64,000 bases of DNA from Eubacteriaceae bacterium Marseille-Q4139 (GTDB lineage Bacteria; Bacillota; Clostridia; Lachnospirales; Lachnospiraceae): NCBI GenBank assembly GCA_018223415.1, contig JAGTTQ010000001.1:2839365-2903364 (forward strand), written 5' to 3'. The notes beneath the pieces are model-generated. The model worked only from the letters and a program-made list of their open reading frames with translations. It ran no database searches and was not told the DNA's origin. Position 1 is the stretch's first letter. The number at the start of each line of letters is the position of its first letter. A program made the position numbers and the translations under genes. Below, piece by piece: positions 43,581 through 52,639 of this stretch.

Positions 43581-45347
43581 ATGGAAAAATTATTGGATAT
43601 TATCACAAACGAGATGCAGGCCGCCTTCACGGAGGGCGGCTATGACGCCGGCTATGCGAAGGTGACGCTGTCCAACCGGCCGGATCTCTGCGAGTACCAG
43701 TGCAACGGGGCCATGGCTGCGGCCAAGGCCTATAAAAAGAAGCCCATCGACATCGCAAACGATGTGGTGGAGCGGTTAAAGGAGAGCCGTTATTTCGAGG
43801 AAGTGACGGCGGTGATGCCGGGCTTTATCAATCTGAAGCTTTCCGGCGCCTTCCTTTCCGATTACATGAACGGCATGCGGACAGGAGAAAAGCTGGGCCT
43901 TGACGAGGTGAAAGAGCCGAAGACCGTAATTGTGGATTACGGCGGGGCCAACGTGGCAAAGCCCCTCCATGTGGGACATCTCAGGGCGGCTGTCATCGGC
44001 GAGGCCATCAAGCGGATGGGCCGTTTCGTGGGCCATAAGGTCATCGGTGACGTCCATCTCGGCGACTGGGGCCTTCAGATGGGCTTGATTATCGAGGAAT
44101 TAAAGGAGCGCCAGCCGGAGCTTCCGTATTTTGACGAGAGCTATTCCGGTGAGTATCCGTCCGAGGCGCCTTTTACGATTTCCGAGCTGGAGGAAATTTA
44201 TCCGGCGGCCAGCGCGAAGTCCAAGGTGGACGAGGCGTTCAAGGCCCGCGCCCAGGAGGCGACTTTTAAGCTCCAGAGCGGCTATGCGCCTTACCGTGCC
44301 ATCTGGCGCCATATCATGAACGTATCGCTGGCGGATTTAAAAAAGAATTATGCGAACCTCAACGTGGAGTTTGATCTCTGGAAAGGCGAGAGCGACGCGC
44401 AGCCGTACATTCCGGACATGATCGACAGCCTGATTGAGAAAGGCCTGGCATACGAGAGCCAGGGGGCCCTCGTGGTGGACATCGCCGAGGAGACGGATTC
44501 CAAGGAGCTTCCGCCCTGCATCATCCGCAAATCCGACGGTGCGGCCCTCTATGCCACCTCGGATCTGGCGACCATCGTGGAGCGGGAAAAGGATTTTAAG
44601 CCGGATCACTACATTTACGTGGTGGACAAGCGCCAGGATCTCCACTTCACCCAGGTGTTCCGCGTGGCGAAAAAGGCCGGCATCGTGCGCCCGGACTGCC
44701 GCATGGATTTTGTCGGCTTCGGCACCATGAACGGCAAGGACGGAAAGCCCTTTAAGACGAGAGAGGGCGGCGTCATGCGTCTGGAAGACCTGATCGCCCA
44801 GATCAGCGATGCGGCGTACGCGAGAATCATGGAAAACCGCACGGTTTCCGAGGATGAGGCCAAGGACACGGCAAAGATCGTCGGCCTTGCGGCGTTAAAA
44901 TACGGCGACCTTTCCAACCAGGCCACCAAGGATTATGTGTTTGACATCGACCGGTTCACCTCCTTTGAGGGGAACACCGGGCCGTACATTTTATACACCA
45001 TCGCCAGGATCAAATCCATCCTGAAAAAGTATGAGAGCACCTTTGGGGCGAAGACGGACGTTGCGATCCTTGCGCCGGAGGGAGAGCCGGAAAAGACCTT
45101 AATGCTCGTGCTCGGACGGTTCAGCGAGGTTATGGAGACAAGCTTTGAGGAGCTGGCGCCCCATAAGATCTGCGCCTATATTTACGAGCTTTCCAATGCG
45201 CTCAACCATTTCTACCATGAGACGAAGATCCTTTCGGAGGAAAAGGAAGAGAAGCGGGACGGCTACATCGGGCTTGTGACGCTGACGAAGGATGTTTTAT
45301 GCACCAGCATCGACCTTCTGGGCTTTGAAGCTCCGGAGCGCATGTAA
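43581..45347 (+). CDS. argS: Arginyl-tRNA synthetase
   Basis: A 588-residue class I synthetase charging tRNA-Arg. An N-terminal Add-1 domain comes first. The HIGH-equivalent motif KPLHVGHLRAAVIGEAI lies near residue 128. The conserved FGTMNGKDGKPFKTREGG stands in for KMSKS, and a DALR anticodon-binding domain forms the C terminus. ATG 43581 begins the conserved sequence after AAGGAG; 15 more codons upstream are open but not supported. It ends 12 bases before the SNF2 gene. Confidence 0.95.
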   Translation: MEKLLDIITNEMQAAFTEGGYDAGYAKVTLSNRPDLCEYQCNGAMAAAKAYKKKPIDIANDVVERLKESRYFEEVTAVMPGFINLKLSGAFLSDYMNGMRTGEKLGLDEVKEPKTVIVDYGGANVAKPLHVGHLRAAVIGEAIKRMGRFVGHKVIGDVHLGDWGLQMGLIIEELKERQPELPYFDESYSGEYPSEAPFTISELEEIYPAASAKSKVDEAFKARAQEATFKLQSGYAPYRAIWRHIMNVSLADLKKNYANLNVEFDLWKGESDAQPYIPDMIDSLIEKGLAYESQGALVVDIAEETDSKELPPCIIRKSDGAALYATSDLATIVEREKDFKPDHYIYVVDKRQDLHFTQVFRVAKKAGIVRPDCRMDFVGFGTMNGKDGKPFKTREGGVMRLEDLIAQISDAAYARIMENRTVSEDEAKDTAKIVGLAALKYGDLSNQATKDYVFDIDRFTSFEGNTGPYILYTIARIKSILKKYESTFGAKTDVAILAPEGEPEKTLMLVLGRFSEVMETSFEELAPHKICAYIYELSNALNHFYHETKILSEEKEEKRDGYIGLVTLTKDVLCTSIDLLGFEAPERM

Positions 45348-45359
45348 ACGGAGGAATTC

Positions 45360-48300
45360 ATGCAGGTAAGCGGACTTTCGTGGGACACCTTTTGGAAAGG
45401 GGAAACGGAAATCAGAGGCACGGCCGCGGATGGGGAAGAAACCTATCGCGTCCGTATCCTTTATAAGGGCAGCCGCGTGTTCGACTACTCTTGTTCCCGC
45501 ATGGGAAAAAACGGCCAGCCGGCCGGCTTCTGTTCCGTCTCCTGCACGCCGGGAGAAAATGGGATCGCCATGTGCCCACACGGGCAGGCGGTTCTTGAGG
45601 CGTACTTAAAGAGCAGGGAAAGCGGCGGCTTAAGGCCGGTCTCCACGTCCCAGAGGGTCCGCTTTATGATAAGAGAATACACGAACCGGGCCGTGGGCCG
45701 GATTACAGGAGCCGGGGAAGAGGGCAGAGTGCGCCTTGTTCCCCGACTCTTTTTTGGCAGGGAGCGGATCCGTGTCCGCTTTTTTGTGGGCATCCAGAAG
45801 CTTTATGAGGTCAAGGATCTGGTGACATTTTCTCAGGCAGTGGAGTTTGAGCGGACGGTGGACTATGGAAAAGGCCTTTCCTTTTACCACAGTCTCCAGT
45901 CCTTCCTGCCGGAATGCCGGCCGATGGTTCTGTTTGTCATGGAGGCCTCTGGGATTTACCGGGAGCATTTTAAGGAGCTGCGGCGCAGCGCCCTGGAAAC
46001 AGAGCCGAATATGAAGGAACTGACCCTTGGGAAAGCCGGAATCGAGCGGTTTTTCGGCCTCACCATCGGGCAGACGCTCGAATGCGAGGACTATAAAAAG
46101 AGGGCGCGCCTTTTAACGGTGCGCGAGGGACGGCCGTCATTGGAGATTCTCGTAAGACGGGAGGGGCGCGACGGCGTCCGTGTTTCCGTGGATAAAAATC
46201 TGATGGCGTTCATGGGAGAGCACCGGCTGTTCCTCGCCGGCGAGACGGACATCTGCCGCTGTGATGAGGAGTACACGGAGGCGCTTTCCGTGTTCATGGA
46301 AAACATGGTGATGGGGCCGGATTCCGACCATGAGGTGCTAGTGAACGACCGGGACATGCCGCTTTTTTATGAGCGGGTGTTAAAGCGGTTAGAGGTTTTA
46401 AAGCTGATCCGCGCTGACGGCGTCGACCTGGATTCCTACCGGCCGGAGGAGCTTAAGGCCGGCTTCTATTTTGACAGCGCGGGGCCAGGGGAGATTTCCA
46501 TGACGCCGGAGCTTTCCTACGGGGATTTTTCCTTTCACCCGATGGAAGATGAAAACGTGCCGCGGGATGTCTGCCGCGACGTGCCCGGCGAGTTCCGCGT
46601 AAGCCAGGTGATTACGAAGTATTTCCGCTACGCTGAAGACGGCACGGGAAAGCTTTTGATCCGGGACGACGACGAGGCCGTCTGGCGGCTGCTTTCCGAA
46701 GGGATGGCGGCGTTTCAGGAGCTTGGGAACGTGTATGTCTCAGAGGAATTTAAGAAGGTGCGCCTTCTGCCGCCTGCTAACGTCTCCGTAAGGGCCACGG
46801 CAGCAGAGGGATGGCTCGAGCTGGAGGTGGATGCCGGCGGGCTTTCCAGGGAAGAACTTTCCGAGGTTTTAAAGGAATACGGGAAGAAAAAGAAATTTTA
46901 CCGGATGAAAAACGGCGACTTCCTGACTCTGGGGGACGGCGGGCTTTTGACGATTGCGAAGCTGGCGAAGAGCCTGGATCTGGAAAAAGACCTGGAAAAG
47001 GACGGGCCTCTGCGGATCCCCAGATACAGGGCTGTCTTTCTCGATGCGCTGTTAAAAGAGGATAAGAGCATCGCCTGTTATCGGGACCAGCTTTTTAAGG
47101 CAATTGTGCGCGGGATGAAGGATGTGGAGGACAGCGATTTTGAGGTTCCCGCAGGACTTTCCGGAACCTTGAGGGAGTATCAGAAGGTGGGCTTTCGCTG
47201 GATGCGGACACTGGATTTTTACGGCTTCGGCGGAATCCTGGCCGATGAGATGGGACTTGGGAAGACGATCCAGGTCATCGCCCTTCTTCTGGATGAAAAA
47301 GAGAGGGTAAAGAAGCATGCGCTGTCGTTAATCGTCTGCCCGTCGTCCCTGGTGTATAACTGGGAGAATGAGATTTCCGTGTTCGCCCCGTCTTTAAAGG
47401 CTGTGGTGATGGCCGGAACGCAGGCGGAGCGGGAGCAGCTCTTTTCGGGGCTTGCGGAAAGCGGCGCCGATGTGCTTATTACGTCGTTTGAGCTTTTAAA
47501 GCGGGACATTTTGCTGTATAAAGAGCTTTCCTTCCGCTTCCAGATTGTCGATGAAGCGCAGTATATAAAAAATGCGTCGACCCAGGCGGCGAAGGCCGTG
47601 AAGCTCGTTGACGCCCGCACCAGGTTCGCCCTGACCGGCACGCCCATGGAAAACCATCTGGGCGAATTGTGGAGTATCTTTGACTTTTTGATGCCTGGCT
47701 TCCTGTTTACGGCATCGGCCTTTAAAAAGAGGTTTGAGACGCCGATTGTGCGGGACGGCGATGAGGAGGCTCTAAATCAGCTTCGCCGCATGACGGGGCC
47801 GTTCTTGCTCAGACGGTTAAAAAAGGATGTGTTAAAGGAGCTGCCGGACAAGCTGGAGACGGTGCTTTACTCGGCCATGGAAGGCGAGCAGAAACGGCTT
47901 TATGCGGCCAACGCGGCGCGGCTAAAGGAGCGGCTGGCGGCGGAGGACGGAAAGGGCTTTTCCGAAGAACGGATGGAAATCCTTGCCGAGCTCATGCGGC
48001 TTAGGCAGATCTGCTGTGAGCCGTCGCTCTGTTATTCGGGATATCGGAGCGGCTCGGCAAAGCTTAAGACGTGCATGGAGCTACTGGAAAACGGCACGGC
48101 GGCCGGGCATAAAATCCTTTTGTTTTCCCAGTTTACGTCCATGCTGGAAATCATTGCAAAGCAGTTAAAAAAGGAGAAAATCCCCTATTACATGCTGACG
48201 GGCGCGACACCTAAAAGAGAGCGGATGCAGCTTGCCGCTTCGTTCCAGAAGGATGACGTGAAGGTCTTTCTGATTTCTTTAAAGGCCGGCGGGACGGGGC

Positions 48301-48566
48301 TTAATCTGGCGGCTGCCGATATCGTGATCCACTACGACCCGTGGTGGAACGCCGCCGCCCAGAACCAGGCCACCGACCGGGCCCACCGGATCGGCCAGGA
48401 AAAGCAGGTGACGGTGTTTAAGCTTATTACCAAGCATACGGTTGAGGAAAATATTTTAAAGCTTCAGGAGCAGAAAAAACATCTGGCCGATACGGTTGTC
48501 ACGGAGGGGATGGTTTCCCTTGGGACGCTGACACGGGAAGATATTTTGGCGATGCTGGAAGAATAG
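45360..48566 (+). CDS. SNF2-family DNA-dependent ATPase (bacterial SWIM-SNF2 type)
   Basis: A 1068-residue Swi2/Snf2 helicase-like protein. An N-terminal SWIM-like zinc motif (about residues 40-80; CSVSC then CPHG) and an SNF2-associated domain precede the two RecA lobes. Walker A is DEMGLGKT at about 629-636, motif II DEAQ at 731-734, motif III LTGTPMEN, and lobe 2 has SLKAGGTGLNLAAAD and ATDRAHRIGQ. Such proteins remodel nucleoprotein such as RNA polymerase on DNA. It probably forms an operon with argS. Confidence 0.92.
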   Translation: MQVSGLSWDTFWKGETEIRGTAADGEETYRVRILYKGSRVFDYSCSRMGKNGQPAGFCSVSCTPGENGIAMCPHGQAVLEAYLKSRESGGLRPVSTSQRVRFMIREYTNRAVGRITGAGEEGRVRLVPRLFFGRERIRVRFFVGIQKLYEVKDLVTFSQAVEFERTVDYGKGLSFYHSLQSFLPECRPMVLFVMEASGIYREHFKELRRSALETEPNMKELTLGKAGIERFFGLTIGQTLECEDYKKRARLLTVREGRPSLEILVRREGRDGVRVSVDKNLMAFMGEHRLFLAGETDICRCDEEYTEALSVFMENMVMGPDSDHEVLVNDRDMPLFYERVLKRLEVLKLIRADGVDLDSYRPEELKAGFYFDSAGPGEISMTPELSYGDFSFHPMEDENVPRDVCRDVPGEFRVSQVITKYFRYAEDGTGKLLIRDDDEAVWRLLSEGMAAFQELGNVYVSEEFKKVRLLPPANVSVRATAAEGWLELEVDAGGLSREELSEVLKEYGKKKKFYRMKNGDFLTLGDGGLLTIAKLAKSLDLEKDLEKDGPLRIPRYRAVFLDALLKEDKSIACYRDQLFKAIVRGMKDVEDSDFEVPAGLSGTLREYQKVGFRWMRTLDFYGFGGILADEMGLGKTIQVIALLLDEKERVKKHALSLIVCPSSLVYNWENEISVFAPSLKAVVMAGTQAEREQLFSGLAESGADVLITSFELLKRDILLYKELSFRFQIVDEAQYIKNASTQAAKAVKLVDARTRFALTGTPMENHLGELWSIFDFLMPGFLFTASAFKKRFETPIVRDGDEEALNQLRRMTGPFLLRRLKKDVLKELPDKLETVLYSAMEGEQKRLYAANAARLKERLAAEDGKGFSEERMEILAELMRLRQICCEPSLCYSGYRSGSAKLKTCMELLENGTAAGHKILLFSQFTSMLEIIAKQLKKEKIPYYMLTGATPKRERMQLAASFQKDDVKVFLISLKAGGTGLNLAAADIVIHYDPWWNAAAQNQATDRAHRIGQEKQVTVFKLITKHTVEENILKLQEQKKHLADTVVTEGMVSLGTLTREDILAMLEE

Positions 48567-48691
48567 AGAAAAATTGTCATAAAAAAGTAAAAACTTTTTA
48601 TGGCGATTTGTGGTAAAATGGGCAGTACAGAACGCGGCGGCCGGGAACGTCCGTGCCGCAGACCACCAGATCAAAAACGGAGACAGGAAAT

Positions 48692-50473
48692 ATGAAAAAC
48701 AAAAGAATCCTAACCTTTGGCCTCGGCTTGTCCCTGCTGTTTGCACAGACGGCCCAGGCTGCATATATTACCCCATTAAGCCAGGGTACGGCCCGGGAGG
48801 GGGTCTATGGGATCCAGGGCGCTGTCACGGAGTTTTCCCAGGGCGGCCCGGGAAATGAAGGGGACAGCCAGAACAGTACGGCGTTGCAAGGCGAGCCGGG
48901 AAGCGCAGGAACGCAGACGGGAACCGGCCAGCCAGGGAATACCGGAATACAGACAGGAACCGGCCAGACCGGAGCCGGCAGCCTCCAGACGAACACAGGC
49001 CTTCAGACCGGCACGTCCGGCCAGCCTGACGTATCGTTAGAGGCGCCTGGTGAACCTGGAAATTCCGGGACGCAGACGGGAACCGGCCAGACCGGGAACG
49101 CGGGAATGAATCAGCCGGGAGCCGGCGGCCTTCAGACAGGGAATTCCGGCCAGACTGGCGGAACGCTCTTAGAGCCGGGCTACCAGAACACAGAGCCGGG
49201 CTACCAGACCGCAGAGCCTGGAAATACCGGAACCCAGCCGGGGACAGGCCAGGCCGGAAATACGGGGACGAATCAGCCGGGAACAACCGGCCTTGTTTCC
49301 ATGGGCACATACAGCACCACGGCACAGCAGGCGGCAGGCACATCCCAGAACGCAGCCGTGACCCAGATCGCAGAGCCGGTGGTAGCGGCCGAGGCGGCCA
49401 TTCTCTATGACGCGACCCATGACCGCGTGATATATGAGAAAAATGCCGATGAAAAGCTGTACCCCGCCAGCATCACGAAGCTGATGACGGCTCTTTTGGT
49501 ACTGGAAAACAGCAGCCTCGACGGAACCGTGACCTTCTCTGAGGGTGCCGTCACGAATCTGGAATCCGGCGCCGTCACATTAAAGGTTGCGGCAGGCGAC
49601 CAGATTTCCGTGAAGGACTGCCTCTACGGCCTGCTTTTAAAATCTGCCAACGAGGTGGCCAACGGCCTTGCCGAGCATGTATCGGGGAGCGTTGAAAAAT
49701 TTGCGGAGCTGATGAATGCGAAAGCGAAGGCGCTTGGCTGCACCAATACCAACTTTGTGAACCCCAACGGGCTCAACAATCCGAACCATTACACCACCTG
49801 CCGCGACATGGCAAAGATTGCCAAGGCGGCCTTTGAAAATCAGACGCTCTGCGAGATCAGTTCTACGATGAGCTACACGTTCCCGGCCACGAAAAAGGTG
49901 AGCCAGACCAGGACGCTGACGCCGGGGCACAAGATGCTGTATCCGAACGACTCCCGCTATTATGCCGGAATCGTCGGCGGGAAGACGGGATATACTTCTC
50001 TTGCAGGCAATACGCTTGTGACGTGCGTGGAAAAGGACGGCGTGCGGCTGATTGCCGTTGTCATGAAGGCGAGCAGCAGCCATTATACCGATACCAAGGC
50101 TGTCCTCGACTACGGCTATGCCTTAAATGCGGCAGGCGCCCTTGTGACGGGAACCGGCTATCACCGCTGGATCCAGGACGGCGCTGTCTGGCATTTTGAG
50201 CTTGCCGACGGGACAAGGCTTAAGAACGGCCGCTATACCATCGACGGGAACGATTATGTATTCGATGTGTCCGGGAACATGCTGACCGGCTGGCAGAATT
50301 TAAATGGCGCCTGGTATTATCTGGAGACAAGCGGCGCCATGGCCGTAAACGGCTGGCGGCAGGATCAGGATAAATGGTTTTATCTGGGAAGCGACGGGGC
50401 CATGGTGAAAAATGCCGTGATTGACGGCCAGTATTATGTGGGCGCAGACGGTGTCTGGGTCCAGCAAAGCTAA
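48692..50473 (+). CDS. D-alanyl-D-alanine carboxypeptidase (S11) with repeat linker and cell-wall-binding repeats
   Basis: A 593-residue secreted penicillin-binding protein trimming peptidoglycan stem peptides. The signal peptide ends in AQTAQA. A Gly/Thr/Gln/Pro-rich repeat region (about residues 50-215; units like GTQTGTGQPGN) follows. The S11 peptidase domain has S260-I-T-K263, S318-A-N and K431-T-G. Two to three choline-binding-type repeats end the protein (GWQNLNGAWYYLETSGAMAV). ATG 48692 follows GGAGACAGGAAAT. The repeat linker is unusual for this family. Confidence 0.92.
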   Translation: MKNKRILTFGLGLSLLFAQTAQAAYITPLSQGTAREGVYGIQGAVTEFSQGGPGNEGDSQNSTALQGEPGSAGTQTGTGQPGNTGIQTGTGQTGAGSLQTNTGLQTGTSGQPDVSLEAPGEPGNSGTQTGTGQTGNAGMNQPGAGGLQTGNSGQTGGTLLEPGYQNTEPGYQTAEPGNTGTQPGTGQAGNTGTNQPGTTGLVSMGTYSTTAQQAAGTSQNAAVTQIAEPVVAAEAAILYDATHDRVIYEKNADEKLYPASITKLMTALLVLENSSLDGTVTFSEGAVTNLESGAVTLKVAAGDQISVKDCLYGLLLKSANEVANGLAEHVSGSVEKFAELMNAKAKALGCTNTNFVNPNGLNNPNHYTTCRDMAKIAKAAFENQTLCEISSTMSYTFPATKKVSQTRTLTPGHKMLYPNDSRYYAGIVGGKTGYTSLAGNTLVTCVEKDGVRLIAVVMKASSSHYTDTKAVLDYGYALNAAGALVTGTGYHRWIQDGAVWHFELADGTRLKNGRYTIDGNDYVFDVSGNMLTGWQNLNGAWYYLETSGAMAVNGWRQDQDKWFYLGSDGAMVKNAVIDGQYYVGADGVWVQQS

Positions 50474-50491
50474 GGAAAAAGGAGACAGATT

Positions 50492-50695
50492 ATGAGCGCA
50501 GCATTTCAGGTTATGCAGAATTTATATGAAAACAGAAAGACAGGAGAAAAGGCCGTGGGCTGTACCGTGATGGTAAGCGGCGAGTTCCAGAAAATGCTGG
50601 ACGGCATTTTAAAGAAGCATCCGGAATACAAGGATTATTCCGGGCTCATGGGCGTCCTTGTACAGAAAGGCCTGGCAGAGCTTACGAAGGAATAG
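50492..50695 (+). CDS. Uncharacterised 67-residue protein
   Basis: A short soluble protein (MSAAFQVMQNLYENRKTGEK...) with an AAAAAGGAGACAG ribosome site, 18 bases after the carboxypeptidase gene and 16 bases before the phosphoesterase. It has no recognisable domain; predicted helices and a lysine-rich middle are visible. The good ribosome site and tight spacing support a real gene. Confidence 0.65.
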   Translation: MSAAFQVMQNLYENRKTGEKAVGCTVMVSGEFQKMLDGILKKHPEYKDYSGLMGVLVQKGLAELTKE

Positions 50696-50711
50696 GCAGG
50701 AGGAACGGGAC

Positions 50712-51566
50712 TTGAGTATTTTCCAGGGATTTGCGGCAGGAACGGCACTGGCGGCCGGAGCCTGCCTGCTCCGTTCAGAATACGAAAAAAACCAGCTTTC
50801 CGCCGAGACGTTTTTTATCCGTTCGGAAAAGCTTTCCGGGCCGGAAAAAACCTTTGTGTTTCTGTCGGATCTTCACAATAAGGAATTCGGAGAGGAAAAC
50901 CGCCGGCTTTTGCAGGCAGTCCGCAGGGCAGAGCCGGATGCCGTCTTAATCGGCGGAGACATGATGATAAGCAAAGGCGGAGCCGATGTGGCTGTCCCGT
51001 TAAGGCTTCTTAAGGAGCTTTCGCAGATCGCCCCGGTTTATTACGGGGAGGGAAACCATGAAAGCCGGATGAAATGGGAGCGGGAGACCTACGGGGATCT
51101 CTATGAACGGTACAGGGAGGAAGTAAGGCGCCTTGGCGTTATCTGGCTTTCCGACGCGCACATTTCTTTTGGAAACGAAGCGGAGATTTACGGTCTGGCG
51201 CTTCCGAAGCCCCTGTACCGGCCGGGGTACCCAAGGATGGCGGGGGGCTTTTTAGAGCGGCAGCTTGGAAAGCCGGACCCCGGGAAATTTTCCATCCTTC
51301 TGGCTCATTCGCCGATGTTTTTTAAGGAGTACGCCGCATGGGGCGCAGATTTGTCCCTTTCCGGCCATTTTCACGGCGGCACCATCCGCCTGCCCGTGGT
51401 GGGCGGCGTCATGACGCCCCAGTACCAGTTTTTCTATCCCTGGTGCGCCGGGCAGTTTGAGAGGGACGGAAGACAGATGATTGTGAGCCGCGGTCTAGGC
51501 ACCCATTCTGTCAATGTGCGCCTGTGGAATAAACCACAAGTTGTAGTGGTGAAGCTTAGAAAATAA
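50712..51566 (+). CDS. Membrane-anchored metallophosphoesterase, TTG start
   Basis: A 284-residue calcineurin-like phosphoesterase (YkuE/YaeI-like). An N-terminal hydrophobic segment (SIFQGFAAGTALAAGACLL) is followed by the metal motifs FLSDLHNKEFG (DxH), IGGDMM (GD), GEGNHES (GNHE), LAHSP and LSGHFHGG (GHxHGG). No ATG fits; TTG 50712 lies 8 bases after AGGAGG and is chosen, while the frame upstream lies within the preceding gene. Relatives act on UDP-sugar lipids or similar phosphoesters at the membrane; the substrate is not certain. Confidence 0.85.
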   Translation: MSIFQGFAAGTALAAGACLLRSEYEKNQLSAETFFIRSEKLSGPEKTFVFLSDLHNKEFGEENRRLLQAVRRAEPDAVLIGGDMMISKGGADVAVPLRLLKELSQIAPVYYGEGNHESRMKWERETYGDLYERYREEVRRLGVIWLSDAHISFGNEAEIYGLALPKPLYRPGYPRMAGGFLERQLGKPDPGKFSILLAHSPMFFKEYAAWGADLSLSGHFHGGTIRLPVVGGVMTPQYQFFYPWCAGQFERDGRQMIVSRGLGTHSVNVRLWNKPQVVVVKLRK

Positions 51567-51586
51567 TCTATATTTTGTTTTATCTA

Positions 51587-51615
51587 TTTACAGAAGAAAA
51601 AAAGTCTGCTATACT
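51587..51615 (+). promoter_or_regulatory. Promoter upstream of scpA
   Basis: TTTACA (51587-51592), a 17-base spacer and TATACT (51610-51615). A leader of about 230 bases follows before scpA. Confidence 0.7.
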
Positions 51616-51634
51616 TTAGCAGCGGATGCAGGAA

Positions 51635-51656
51635 AGAGGCCGCGGCCTCTTTTTTG
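51635..51656 (+). terminator. Terminator-like palindrome close to the scpA promoter
   Basis: AGAGGC-CGCG-GCCTCT followed by TTTTTT lies only about 13 bases after the predicted start of the scpA transcript. It may terminate the phosphoesterase transcript coming from upstream. Confidence 0.6.
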
Positions 51657-51657
51657 C

Positions 51658-51821
51658 TGCACAAGCCCGGAAAACGGCGTTATGCTCGCATGAAACGCCA
51701 TTTGCCGGGCGCAAGAACATGGAGCACGACAGTGCGGAATGTGCGTGTGCGCGCATCGAGGCGGGGACTTTCCCCGACGCGATTGCACAAGCCCGGAAAA
51801 CGGGATTATACCTGCATGAAA
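51658..51821. repeat. Direct repeat pair in scpA leader
   Basis: TGCACAAGCCCGGAAAACGG starts both 51658-51694 and 51784-51821, and similarity continues through a TTATnCT-GCATGAAA tail. The second copy contains ATTATACCTGC, which also occurs in the palindromic repeats at 58236-58414. The sequence between them has no gene-like content. Confidence 0.65.
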
Positions 51822-51850
51822 TAAAAACTGCCTTTGGACGAGGTACGGCT

Positions 51851-52639
51851 ATGGAACTTTCGTATAAGCTGGAGACTTTTGAGGGGCCTTTGGACCTGCT
51901 TCTCCATCTGATTGAAAAGAATAAGGTCAGCATTTATGACATCCCAATCGCAGAGATTACCGATCAGTATCTGGAGTATGTGAGCCATATGGAGGAGGAG
52001 TCCTTAGACGTTGTCAGCGAATTTCTCGTGATGGCGGCGACGCTCCTTGATATTAAGGCGAAGATGCTGCTTCCAAAGGAAGTAAACGAGGACGGCGAGG
52101 AGGAAGACCCGAGGGCAGAGCTGGTGGCGCGCCTTCTGGAATACAAGACGTATAAGTACATGTCCATGGAATTAAAGGACATGGAGCTGGACGCAGAAAA
52201 GGTTTTTTATAAGGCGCCGACGATTCCCGGCGAGGTAAAGCAGTATGAGGAGCCGGTGGATCTCGACAAGCTCCTTGACGGGCTGACGCTCGTGAAGCTT
52301 AAGCAGGTTTTTGATTCGGTCATGAAGCGGCAGCGGGATAAGATCGACCCGGTTCGCAGCTCCTTCGGAACCATCAAAAAGGAGCCGGTGAGCCTGGAAG
52401 AGAAGATTTCCTCGGTCATGGGCTATGCCAGGAAGCACCGCAAGTTCAGCTTCCGCGGCATGTTAGAGCGCCAGGCCGGGCGCATCGAGGTGGTTGTCAC
52501 CTTCCTGGCCCTTTTGGAGCTTATGAAAATCGGGAAAATCCGCCTGACCCAGGATGCGCCCTTTGAGGACATGCAGATTGAGACGCTGGAGCCGGAGGGC
52601 GAGGAGGAAGAAATTTCCGTGGACGTGGAGGAAATCTGA
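51851..52639 (+). CDS. scpA: Segregation and condensation protein A
   Basis: A 262-residue kleisin subunit of the SMC-ScpAB condensin complex. The N-terminal YKLETFEGPLDLLLHLIEKN is the family hallmark, and a winged-helix C terminus (FLALLELMKIGKIRL) contacts SMC. ATG 51851 starts this sequence; the 75 codons open upstream cover the repeat-rich leader and are rejected. Its stop overlaps the scpB start (TGATG). Confidence 0.93.
   Translation: MELSYKLETFEGPLDLLLHLIEKNKVSIYDIPIAEITDQYLEYVSHMEEESLDVVSEFLVMAATLLDIKAKMLLPKEVNEDGEEEDPRAELVARLLEYKTYKYMSMELKDMELDAEKVFYKAPTIPGEVKQYEEPVDLDKLLDGLTLVKLKQVFDSVMKRQRDKIDPVRSSFGTIKKEPVSLEEKISSVMGYARKHRKFSFRGMLERQAGRIEVVVTFLALLELMKIGKIRLTQDAPFEDMQIETLEPEGEEEEISVDVEEI

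Noticed and set aside
48575..48619. Promoter before the D-Ala-D-Ala carboxypeptidase gene
   Set aside because: TAAAAT (48614-48619) is a fair -10 but no acceptable -35 lies at the right distance, so it was not listed.
51626..51850. 75-codon extension of scpA
   Set aside because: The extension covers a direct repeat and has no similarity to the family; ATG 51851 gives the canonical N terminus.
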